Shown here one piece after another: positions 54,833 through 63,047 of a stretch of DNA of 64,000 nt (positions are counted from its first letter, which is position 1; each line of letters opens with the position of its first letter). The translations under genes were made by a program, and so were the position numbers. The stretch covers positions 62,001 to 126,000 of the forward strand of contig NZ_LR027857.1 of NCBI RefSeq assembly GCF_900607235.1. Direction: 5' to 3'. Under the pieces are notes generated by a model. That model was not told where the DNA came from. It did no database searches and saw only the letters and a list, made by a program, of their open reading frames with translations. This stretch comes from Olivibacter jilunii (lineage in GTDB: Bacteria; Bacteroidota; Bacteroidia; Sphingobacteriales; Sphingobacteriaceae).

Positions 54833-57382
54833 CTATTCCACCATTCTTCCCATAAATGGATCGCTTTTTGAGTCGGCGCCCGTTTCCACCCTGCCCGCAT
54901 AGCGTCGCTCAAATGTTGGCCGACCCTTAATAAACAAAGAAAAGTCGTACCAACCGTAGCTTTTTGATGTATCCATAACGATCTTGACAATTTCGTTATT
55001 TTTTATTTTTTTTCGAATTAGGCCTTTACCGTACGACCAATCCTTCAGTTCCACTTCCAACCCTCCTTGGGTCCCCATTAATTGCAGTTCGATATTGCCA
55101 GTCAGCTGTTTCGCATCTTTTTGTCTTTCATATAGGCATTGTACCGAAATCACATCATCCATTTCGGTGCCTTTCAGCTCGCGAAAAAAGCCGTTAGGCC
55201 CATAAATCTGTAAATGATACTGCTTATTTTCAAAACGGTCGAACGGCCATTGGTAGCTTAGTCTACCCCCCGCTTTCACAGCGAAGGCCCATGTTTTTAC
55301 TGCTTCCCATATTGGTTGGCTCCTAGCGCTCTCTTTCAGGTATTTGTCGGGAGCATAAACATTAAAAGCTACACCAGCGGCCCCTTCACCGAAAATCTCA
55401 TCCGCTGCAAGAAAAGTAAGTTCAACAGCCTTTGAATCTACCAGCCTCTCTTCAACATAAAGCTCATAGGGTAAAGCATTCGAGTTTTTTATACCTTTCT
55501 CTTGTTGGGGTAATAAAGGCGAATTAAAAGGATGTTTATTAATGAACGCAATCTCATCTTGCTTCAGTTCCTTAAAGCCCTTTGGCAAGTCCTTCACTTT
55601 TGCTTTATAGATCGATTGTACAAATTCATTGCGTTTCACAGCACCAGGTAAGGATAGCGTCTCCCCGTTGTAAGGGCGGAATGCGGAGGTCAGATCGCCT
55701 GTAATAGCGCGCCGCCAACTGCTAATATTCGTCTCCCTAATTGGCTTTCCTATTTTCTTCTCCAAGAACTTTTCCATGAAACGAATCGTAGAGGTAATAT
55801 CACAAAGTTCGGAGTTAACCCAGCCCCCACGTGTCCACGGAGATGCAATGATCAATGGTACGCGATATCCCAAACCAACGGGACTTTCCCGAAGGTCATC
55901 TTTATCCATTCCATCTCGTTTGCGTTCCTCTTCCATACTCACATATTCATCACGCGTATCCAAGCCTTCTGAAACCGCACCACTGTCGATATCATTAGGG
56001 TTAGGAGCGACAAACGGCGGCACATGATCAAAATATCCATCGTTTTCGTCATAGGTAAGCATAAAGATCGTTTTCTTCCAGACTTCGGGATTTCTGGTGA
56101 GGATATCCAACACTTCGGACACATACCATGCACCAAACCAAGGTGAACTGGGGTGGTCCGAAAATGCCTGGGGTGCCACCAACCACGATACGGTTGGGAG
56201 CTTCCCGGAATTTACATCCGCTCTAAATTGATGTAGGATATCCCCTTTCTGCACTTGCATTTTCTTTTCCTCACCCCCATCAATATAGGAAACTTCCTCA
56301 ATATTGTAATAGTTTGGATCGTTGATATTGGTGGTAAAGGCCCTTTGGTGTAACTGTTGTTCAAAGCTGCTGAGCTTTGCAAAATTCTCGGGATTATACT
56401 TGGCCAACTCCTCTTTATATTTGGACAGCTGTTCTCTTTTTTGGTTCAATTTCTTTTTGAGGCTTTGTACTTGATTCGGTTTCGTTTTCTTGATCTGTAC
56501 CTCCAACTCCGTAATCTCTGCCGGCAATTGCTCCGACCGTTTTGTCAGGAATCGATGATGACCGGTGCTGAAACGTACGTGATATTGTTTAAACCACTCC
56601 AAATTGTTATCGGTAAAATTGGACAACCAATATTCCCTGTCGCCTTCCAACTCAGTCTGTATACTCAATTCATTCTGATATACCCGCCAGCTTACGCCAT
56701 GTTCCTCCAATCGTTCAGGAAAAGTCTTCCAACTCACTTCCTTATTATAATAGACGTCTGAGTTTCTCACATTCGCCTGCTCGCCTGCCGCCCCTTTCAG
56801 CGTTCCACTCCAGAAGAAAAGGCGATTCGTTGTTGTACCCGTCAGGGACGAACAAAAATGTTGATCACAAACAGTGAAGGCATCTGCAAAGGCATAATAG
56901 AACGGGATATCTTCGCGGTTAAAATAACCCAGGGTAAGAGGCATATTCTTGTATGCTTTATTTCCCGATTGCTTTGCCTTCAACCATCCATCATACTTAC
57001 CATTGTTCCGAGCATCCACTTGATTTTCCCATGAATGCGGAAGGCCTCCCATCCAGGTGGATTTTGTTTCCTTCATATTGAGCCGAAATGGCGCATAGGT
57101 ATGCCCTGCCGGGTCCGACTGCAACCAAACTAGGTTTTTATTCGGCAATCTGATCGCTCGGGGATCGTTAAACCCACGTACGCCTTTTAATGTTCCGAAA
57201 CAATGGTCAAATGATCGGTTTTCCTGCATGAGCAAGACGATGTGCTCAGCATCATAAAAAGTACTACCTGGTGCAGGATTAATATCCAAAGCTCTTTGTA
57301 ATGACTTTGGCAATGCATTCCACAGACCTGTACTTCCCGCTAAAAATGCGGCTTTCTTTATAAAGTCTCTTCTATTTTCCAT
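54833..57382 (-). CDS. Phosphocholine-specific type phospholipase C, Tat-exported
   Basis: I start at the ATG complement at 57380-57382, giving 849 residues that begin MENRRDFIKKAAFLAGSTG, a clear Tat leader; the seven codons before it derive from the spacer. Phosphoesterase domain: HIVLLMQENRSFDHCFGTLKGVRGFNDPRA (about 46-75, metal and nucleophile region), FMLTYDENDGYFDHVPPF and RVPLIIASPWTRGGWV. Two C-terminal beta domains follow (DUF756-like). It hydrolyses phosphatidylcholine or related phospholipids outside the cell. A Lys/Glu-rich coiled stretch (ITELEVQIKKTKPNQVQSLKKKL) is inserted near 300. The gene is bracketed by the 114-bp repeat. Confidence 0.9.
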   Translation of the reverse strand: MENRRDFIKKAAFLAGSTGLWNALPKSLQRALDINPAPGSTFYDAEHIVLLMQENRSFDHCFGTLKGVRGFNDPRAIRLPNKNLVWLQSDPAGHTYAPFRLNMKETKSTWMGGLPHSWENQVDARNNGKYDGWLKAKQSGNKAYKNMPLTLGYFNREDIPFYYAFADAFTVCDQHFCSSLTGTTTNRLFFWSGTLKGAAGEQANVRNSDVYYNKEVSWKTFPERLEEHGVSWRVYQNELSIQTELEGDREYWLSNFTDNNLEWFKQYHVRFSTGHHRFLTKRSEQLPAEITELEVQIKKTKPNQVQSLKKKLNQKREQLSKYKEELAKYNPENFAKLSSFEQQLHQRAFTTNINDPNYYNIEEVSYIDGGEEKKMQVQKGDILHQFRADVNSGKLPTVSWLVAPQAFSDHPSSPWFGAWYVSEVLDILTRNPEVWKKTIFMLTYDENDGYFDHVPPFVAPNPNDIDSGAVSEGLDTRDEYVSMEEERKRDGMDKDDLRESPVGLGYRVPLIIASPWTRGGWVNSELCDITSTIRFMEKFLEKKIGKPIRETNISSWRRAITGDLTSAFRPYNGETLSLPGAVKRNEFVQSIYKAKVKDLPKGFKELKQDEIAFINKHPFNSPLLPQQEKGIKNSNALPYELYVEERLVDSKAVELTFLAADEIFGEGAAGVAFNVYAPDKYLKESARSQPIWEAVKTWAFAVKAGGRLSYQWPFDRFENKQYHLQIYGPNGFFRELKGTEMDDVISVQCLYERQKDAKQLTGNIELQLMGTQGGLEVELKDWSYGKGLIRKKIKNNEIVKIVMDTSKSYGWYDFSLFIKGRPTFERRYAGRVETGADSKSDPFMGRMVE

Positions 57383-57531
57383 TTTATTAGCTATAAGTAT
57401 CAAGTATTAAGACAGCCTTTTGAGTTATGAGTTGCCAGTTGTGAGTTGCGAGCACAGAATTTGGTATCAAGATGTAAGTAGCAAGACATAGGTATCAGGA
57501 TAAGTAAAAAGTAAAAAATAAAAAGCGATTT

Positions 57532-57645
57532 ATCACTCATTTTAGCTATTAGCTATCAACATTAGGTGTTCGATATTTGACTTAAGTCTGGCAACGTAAT
57601 TCATCACTCATAGTTCATAACTCAACACTCATCACTACTTAACTA
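57532..57645 (+). repeat. 114-bp direct repeat flanking phospholipase C, copy 2
   Basis: Second copy, 2842 bp from the first, between the phospholipase and aldehyde dehydrogenase genes. Confidence 0.95.
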
Positions 57646-57657
57646 TTTCCCAACTCC

Positions 57658-59028
57658 CTATTTACTACCTACCAAATGCCAGGCTTTGGGCTTGGTAAAG
57701 GCCCGTAGCCCCTGATGCGAAAGTGTCGAACCAATACCAGAATGCTTTCTACCACTCCAAGGAACTGCTGCACTTACGCGATCGCAACAATTCCAATAGG
57801 CAGAGCCGGCATCAATTTTTTTCAGTAAAGAAACGGCGCGCGCTTCTGAATCGGTATATATACCTGCTGTTAATCCATAATCAGTATCCTGCATCAGCGA
57901 TAAGGCTTCCTCATCCGATCTTACGCTCATGATTCCTATGATAGGACCAAAACTCTCTTCTTTCATGATAAGCATGTCATGTGTCACATCAACCAATATT
58001 GTTGGCTCAAAGTAAAACCCTTTCCCATCAATGGCTTTACCCCCACAAAGCAATTTCGCGCCTTTTGCTAATGCATCGTTAACTTGCGCTTCCAATATGT
58101 TAATTTGTAGCTTTCTCGTTAACGGGCCGAAGTAAACATCATCATCTAATGGATTACCCACTGTCCATGCCTTTACCTGCTGTACGAAATAATCGAGGTA
58201 TTCATCATAAATGTCTTGATGGACATAAATTCGTTCGACCGAACAACAACTCTGTCCATTATTATAAAAGGCACCATCCGCTGTTGCTTCTGCTACTGCT
58301 TTTATGTTGCTGATATCATTGGCGATGTAAAGCGGATCTTTTCCGCCCAATTCGAGCTGACAAGGCACCATCTTTTGAGATACCTGTTCGTAGATATACT
58401 TACCGGTATGATATGAGCCCGTAAAGAAATAACCGGCGAGCTCCATATCTAGCATCATTTTTCCCACTGGTCCATCACCAATCGCCAATTGAAAGACGTG
58501 ATCCGGTACGCCTGCTTTTTTTAACAGCCTATCGATTTCTAGTCCCGTCAGCGTCGCATATTCAGACGGTTTGTATAATACCCCATTACCGGCTATCAGG
58601 GCGGGCACAAACACATTTACCCCTACCAAATACGGATAGTTCCAAGCGGAAATATTTCCGATAACACCTAGAGGCTCATAGGATATGCATTCGCGCACCG
58701 TCCCATTTTCCTGCATGAGCTCATCGCTCAGATAGCGTTCTGCATTTGTAGTTAACCAATTAATTCGGCTTATCGCACCTTTAATCTCATTTTTTGCTTG
58801 TTGCAACGGTTTACCGGTTTCAGCTGTTAATATTTCAGCAAGAGAGGCCGACTCAGCCTCCAAAAGTGCCGCGAACCGGATAAGCGTATTTATCCGCTCT
58901 CCTAATGGCAGCTGGGCCCAAATCTGTTGAGCTGCAAGTAGCCGCCTATATTTCTCTTCTAACGTAGTAGGAGAATCTACCTGTACAGTAGCAATTACCT
59001 CCTCAGTTGCTGGATTAATGATATTCAT
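57658..59028 (-). CDS. Aldehyde dehydrogenase (NAD(P)-dependent)
   Basis: I start at the ATG complement at 59026-59028 (456 residues, MNIINPATEEVIATVQ); the longer frame reads spacer. Family sites: NYPYLVGVNVFVPALIAGNGVLYKPSE (about 130-156), the general base Glu 226 in LELGGKDPLYI and the nucleophile Cys 261 in NNGQSCCSVER. Length is typical of the shorter succinate-semialdehyde-type enzymes. Together with the GATase, iron alcohol dehydrogenase, GS-like ligase and permease it fits the PuuC position: oxidation of a gamma-glutamyl aldehyde, here probably gamma-glutamyl-aminoacetaldehyde. Lactaldehyde oxidation is an alternative. Confidence 0.9.
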   Translation of the reverse strand: MNIINPATEEVIATVQVDSPTTLEEKYRRLLAAQQIWAQLPLGERINTLIRFAALLEAESASLAEILTAETGKPLQQAKNEIKGAISRINWLTTNAERYLSDELMQENGTVRECISYEPLGVIGNISAWNYPYLVGVNVFVPALIAGNGVLYKPSEYATLTGLEIDRLLKKAGVPDHVFQLAIGDGPVGKMMLDMELAGYFFTGSYHTGKYIYEQVSQKMVPCQLELGGKDPLYIANDISNIKAVAEATADGAFYNNGQSCCSVERIYVHQDIYDEYLDYFVQQVKAWTVGNPLDDDVYFGPLTRKLQINILEAQVNDALAKGAKLLCGGKAIDGKGFYFEPTILVDVTHDMLIMKEESFGPIIGIMSVRSDEEALSLMQDTDYGLTAGIYTDSEARAVSLLKKIDAGSAYWNCCDRVSAAVPWSGRKHSGIGSTLSHQGLRAFTKPKAWHLVGSK

Positions 59029-59419
59029 TTTGTTAAGTAAAAAATTCAAAAGTAAAAAGTAAAAAAGCGATTCATCACACACTTTAGCTATCTACAATCA
59101 GCGGTCAGTTTTCAGTCGCACAAGCCTTTCTCACAACTTATCCAGCTTTCAGATATCAGCAGTCGGCTTTCGTTAGTGTAACCGTAACTGCTACTACACT
59201 AACCCCTCACAAAAAAATTTCATACTGATGTCTCGACTCGCCTCCTATTATCCCAATCACACCACTCGACATGACGAAAAAAACTCGCAACGGGTAATTC
59301 ACAACCAGCAACCAGCAACTCACAACTCTAAATTCATCACCTGCAACTCACTTCAGTGAGCATCTCTTACGTCCTATGAAACCCCTAGACACTACTCACT
59401 ATTAACTACTAACTATTAA
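59029..59419. other. 391-bp spacer, low-complexity modules only
   Basis: Holds AGCTTTCAG/TCAGCAGTCGGC strings, GTTAGTGTAACCGTAACTGC (59172-59191; a relative lies at 31071-31090) and a TAACTACTTAACT array at the GATase end. No gene or clear promoter. Confidence 0.6.
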
Positions 59420-60115
59420 CTACTTAACTTCTACCAAAAAAGATTCCCTGATATTTTCCACAAAGGGATTTGAAGCATCTTCCATTCGTTCGGGATGCCA
59501 TTGTACCAGCAGTAAGAAGGGCTTCCCTTTAGCATCTGTTCGTTCCAGCGCCTCTACCACACCGTCTCGGGTAACAGCGGAAGCTACCAGGCCTTTACCT
59601 ATCCGATCTGCACTTTGATGATGCAAGCTGTTAACTACACCCTCGCGAGCCCCTGTTATTTTAAATAGCAAGGTGTAGGGATCCACATTGATCGAATGGT
59701 TGGGAAGTGAGCCGTTGGGTAATTTAGCATGACCAAATTTTCCCCAAGAAGCTAGATCCGGAATCAGCGTCCCTCCATAATACACATTAATTAGTTGCAA
59801 GCCACGGCATATCCCTAAAATTGGAAGTTCACGTTTCTCAGCCAATCGCAGCAATTGCCATTCAAAAGCATCACGCTTTTCATCGAAATCAACGGGCACA
59901 CAATAGGAAAGATATTCTAATTTGTTGTAGTATTTAGGATGTACATCCTCTCCTCCCGTGAAAACTATCGCCTGACAGACTTCAACCTCCTTTAGATTAT
60001 CCAAACTATATCCCAGACGAATAATCTCTATACTAGCATCGGCCCCCTTTATCCAATTGGCATAGAGATCGTACATTCTGCCATCCGTCATTCCTATGAT
60101 TTTTTTGTTTTGCAT
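59420..60115 (-). CDS. Class I glutamine amidotransferase-like gamma-glutamyl hydrolase (PuuD-like)
   Basis: A 231-residue peptidase C26-type protein: FTGGEDVHPKYY (52-63), nucleophile Cys 103 in LGICRGLQLINVYYGG, and the catalytic His 207/Glu 209 in VQWHPERM. This is the PuuD pattern, which frees glutamate from gamma-glutamyl-GABA. In this cluster the expected substrate is gamma-glutamyl-glycine, giving glutamate and glycine. The stop TAG is part of a GTTAAGTAG spacer module. Confidence 0.88.
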   Translation of the reverse strand: MQNKKIIGMTDGRMYDLYANWIKGADASIEIIRLGYSLDNLKEVEVCQAIVFTGGEDVHPKYYNKLEYLSYCVPVDFDEKRDAFEWQLLRLAEKRELPILGICRGLQLINVYYGGTLIPDLASWGKFGHAKLPNGSLPNHSINVDPYTLLFKITGAREGVVNSLHHQSADRIGKGLVASAVTRDGVVEALERTDAKGKPFLLLVQWHPERMEDASNPFVENIRESFLVEVK

Positions 60116-60425
60116 CGCTTTGCTGTTCGTTGTTAGCTTTGGGTTAAGTAGTGCTTTCCAATAGTAGTTAAATAGTTTAGTCGTTGAATGGTTAAGTAGT
60201 TATGACGAATTATCGACCAATTGACTAATTATTAAGCTATAAGCTTTAGGCTAGCACCCATTTTGGTATCAAGACACTAACTTACCGGCAGGCCAACAAA
60301 TGCCGAGACAGCTTTATTGTCTTATGTCTTGATGCCTACCTGCCTGCCGGCAGGCAGGTGTCTTTTGTCTAGCGCTATTTCCCTACTCAACATCTTAACT
60401 ACTTAACAATAACTACTCAACCAAA
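60116..60425. other. 310-bp spacer with perfect REP-like palindrome
   Basis: Contains GTTAAGTAGTTATG (60192-60205) near the GATase start, GGTATCAAGACA strings, the perfect palindrome 60338-60359 and an inverted CTTAACTACTTAAC copy near the alcohol dehydrogenase end. No gene. Confidence 0.6.
60338..60359. repeat. REP-like palindrome, copy E (perfect)
   Basis: ACCTGCCTGCCGGCAGGCAGGT is a perfect 22-bp palindrome; the other copies in 51.3-54.7 kb are one or two changes from it. Confidence 0.9.
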
Positions 60426-61562
60426 TTAAAATGCTTGCTGATATAATCGTTTAAAATCTTCTCTACTTACGGGCTTTGGGTTATTCGGGTGTGCAAAATC
60501 CGCTATTGCCAAATCAGCCAGTATTTCTATATGTTCTTCTTTTACACCTATATCCCGTAATTTTTTCGGAATCCCGATGTGCTCATTTAATTCAAAGAGG
60601 TACTTTATTACCCCTTCTCCTGCTTCTTCGCGAAGCTGTAAAGCTTGGGCAATACGTTTAAACTTATCCTCATTGCCGGCTATGTTGAAAGCCATTCCGT
60701 AAGGAATATTGACAGCATTAGCCAATCCATGGTGCGTATCCAATAACGAAGATAAGGGATGTGCTAATGAATGCACCACGCCTAAACCCTTTTGAAAAGC
60801 AATTGCCCCCATCATGGACGCTACTAACATATTACTCCGCACCTGTTCATTTGGCCTCAACACAGCCTGTTCAAGTGATTTAGCAATTAAATGCATCCCT
60901 TCAAGTGCAATACCATCACAGATTGGATTCGGATTTTTGGCCAAGAAAGCTTCCATGTTATGAGTAAGGGCATCCATACCCGTTGCAGCCGTAATATGAG
61001 GTGGCAAACCCATGGTTAACAAGGGATCTGCAAAAACGATTTTGGCCATCAATTTAGGCGAGAACAGGATCTTTTTTTGATGCGTCTCGTCATCAGCAAT
61101 AATGGCGCTCCTTCCCACCTCACTACCGGTACCTGCGGTGGTCGGAACCGTAATAAAGTGAGGAACGCTGTTGGTCACATACACGTCGCCTCCAACCAAG
61201 TCATCGTATTTAAACAAATCGTCTCGGTGATTGACACGCAGTACGATTGAGCGAGCGATGTCCAAAGCAGCGCCACCACCAATACCAACAATACTGTCAC
61301 GATCGGTTTGATCCCAAATATCAGTCCCTTTATATACATCCGATTTCACCGGGTTTTTATGAATATCGGAGAATACTTCCAGGTGAATTCCTTTTAAGTT
61401 AAGGTCCCTCACGATCTCAGCAAAAAAATCCAGCTGGGCAATGGTCGGGTCGGTCACGAGTAAAGGCCTTTTCAAGCCCTGCTCGATTAAGTAAGCCGGT
61501 AATTCCTTTATAGCCCCACAGCCAAAACGGATCGTTGTGGGAATGTTGAATTGGTAAATCAT
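60426..61562 (-). CDS. Iron-dependent (group III) alcohol dehydrogenase
   Basis: A 378-residue Fe-ADH: NAD-binding GIGGGAALDIAR (93-104), VPTTAGTGSEVG (139-150) and metal ligands Asp 197, His 201, His 264 and His 278 (MDALTHNMEAF, SLAHPL, THHGLANA), nearly the numbering of E. coli FucO. It lies between the GS-like ligase and PuuD-like genes. In the Puu pathway this position is held by the flavin oxidase PuuB, so an alcohol dehydrogenase suggests the glutamylated amine carries a hydroxyl group, as ethanolamine does. Lactaldehyde reductase (FucO-like) is the alternative. Confidence 0.9.
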   Translation of the reverse strand: MIYQFNIPTTIRFGCGAIKELPAYLIEQGLKRPLLVTDPTIAQLDFFAEIVRDLNLKGIHLEVFSDIHKNPVKSDVYKGTDIWDQTDRDSIVGIGGGAALDIARSIVLRVNHRDDLFKYDDLVGGDVYVTNSVPHFITVPTTAGTGSEVGRSAIIADDETHQKKILFSPKLMAKIVFADPLLTMGLPPHITAATGMDALTHNMEAFLAKNPNPICDGIALEGMHLIAKSLEQAVLRPNEQVRSNMLVASMMGAIAFQKGLGVVHSLAHPLSSLLDTHHGLANAVNIPYGMAFNIAGNEDKFKRIAQALQLREEAGEGVIKYLFELNEHIGIPKKLRDIGVKEEHIEILADLAIADFAHPNNPKPVSREDFKRLYQQAF

Positions 61563-61688
61563 TTTCGTTGTTTGTTGCTGGTTATTAGTTGTTAGTTATT
61601 CATATGAGTTGTGAGGATCTCTCTTCCTTTACCTTATACCTATTAGCTTTCATCGTTTAACTTTACCGCTTTTTAATTTTTAATTTTC

Positions 61689-63047
61689 TTAAATAATCTC
61701 AAAATATCTTTTTAATTCCCAATCGGTTACTGCTTTGGCAAACTGTTGCCATTCCCATTCACGTGTACAGCAAAAATGCTCCACGAAATCCGATCCAAAA
61801 AGCTCGTGTGCAATCGGCGATTGTTTCATCTGAGCGGTTGCTTCCCATAGATTCGTCGGCAAATTTCCATTTGAATGATCCTGATAACCGTTTCCAAGCG
61901 TAGCAGCCTGGTTAAGCTGCAGTTGATGTTTTATTCCATATAAGCCTGCCGCCAGGCAAGCTGCAATAGCCAAATAAGGATTGGTATCAGAACCGACAAC
62001 CCGCGTTTCAATTCGCGTTGCTTTCTTCCCTGACGCTAGGATTCGGAGTGCTACTGTCCTATTATCCAACCCCCAAGTTAGCGTTGTAGGCGCCCAAGCA
62101 CCTTCTACCAAGCGTTTATAACTATTAATGGTCGGCGCTAACAATGGCAGCATATGGGGCAGACAGAACAATTGTCCCGCAACATATTGCTTCATCAATT
62201 CGCTCATTTTGTTTACTTCTGATTTGTCGTAAAACAAATTTTCCTGTCCATCTTCATCCCACAGGCTTTGATGTACATGACCACTACAGCCAGGCAAATC
62301 CGCTTTCCATTTAGCCATAAAAGAAGCAATGATACCATGTCGATAAGCAATTTCTTTTACTGCCGTTTTGAACAATATAGCCCGATCAGCCGCTTCCAAC
62401 GCATTTGCATAGGTGATTGCTGCCTCATAAACTCCTGGACCTGTCTCCGTATGCAAGCCTTCCAAGGGTACACCAAACTTAGTTAGCGATTCAAAAAGAT
62501 CATGAAAAAAATCATTTTTTAACGAGCTTCTTAAAATAGAATAGCCGAACATTCCCGGTGTTAGCGGTATTGGGTTTTGAAAGGCTTTCTGCTCTAAACT
62601 TCGCGGTGTCTCTTCAAAATTAAACCATTCGAACTCCTGCGAAAAAAAAGGCTTGTATCCCAATTGCATGCATTCATTAATAATCCGCTTCAGCAATTGC
62701 CGCGGGCAAACGACCGCCCCCGTTCCCCGCTCGTCAAAAAAGTCGCCCAGGAAAAAGGGCACATTCGCTTCCCATGGCACCTTTCTAAAAGTATTCAAAT
62801 CGATCTTTAACGGCATATCAGGATACCCCGAATGCCAACCGGTAAATTTACTGTTATCATAAGCGACATCATGCGCATCCCAACCAAATACTACATCACA
62901 AAAACCAAGCTCACCCTTTAAGACCGCAAGAAATTTATCTACTGAAATGTACTTCCCTCGGAGAATACCATCGATATCCGATGCGGCAATTTTGACCCGA
63001 CCGCCGGGATGCTGTTTAACATATTCTTCTATTTCTTGTGTCGTCAT
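61689..63047 (-). CDS. Glutamine synthetase family gamma-glutamyl-amine ligase (PuuA/IpuC/GlnA4-like)
   Basis: A 452-residue GS-fold protein. Metal and substrate residues can be seen at FSQEFEWFN (Glu 138, Glu 140), HTETGPGVYEAAI (Glu 201, Glu 208), GCSGHVHQSLW (His 257, His 259), Arg 312 in NSYKRLVEGAWAP, Arg 330 in WGLDNRTVALRI and RIETRVVGSDTNPYLAIAA (345-363). It is of the class that ligates glutamate to amines, not the housekeeping GS: there is no Tyr adenylylation loop and it sits in a catabolic operon. Its ATG overlaps the permease stop by 4 bp (ATGA), so the two are translationally coupled; this points to the imported amine as substrate. Confidence 0.9.
   Translation of the reverse strand: MTTQEIEEYVKQHPGGRVKIAASDIDGILRGKYISVDKFLAVLKGELGFCDVVFGWDAHDVAYDNSKFTGWHSGYPDMPLKIDLNTFRKVPWEANVPFFLGDFFDERGTGAVVCPRQLLKRIINECMQLGYKPFFSQEFEWFNFEETPRSLEQKAFQNPIPLTPGMFGYSILRSSLKNDFFHDLFESLTKFGVPLEGLHTETGPGVYEAAITYANALEAADRAILFKTAVKEIAYRHGIIASFMAKWKADLPGCSGHVHQSLWDEDGQENLFYDKSEVNKMSELMKQYVAGQLFCLPHMLPLLAPTINSYKRLVEGAWAPTTLTWGLDNRTVALRILASGKKATRIETRVVGSDTNPYLAIAACLAAGLYGIKHQLQLNQAATLGNGYQDHSNGNLPTNLWEATAQMKQSPIAHELFGSDFVEHFCCTREWEWQQFAKAVTDWELKRYFEII

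Noticed and set aside
56357..56761. 134-codon plus-strand frame inside phospholipase C
   Set aside because: Hydrophobic-looking only because it mirrors the Lys/Glu-rich insert on the coding strand.
57658..61562. Fe-ADH and aldehyde dehydrogenase as FucO and lactaldehyde dehydrogenase
   Set aside because: Possible by family, but the fucose route here yields lactate, not lactaldehyde, and both genes sit within the ligase/hydrolase cluster. Kept as an alternative only.
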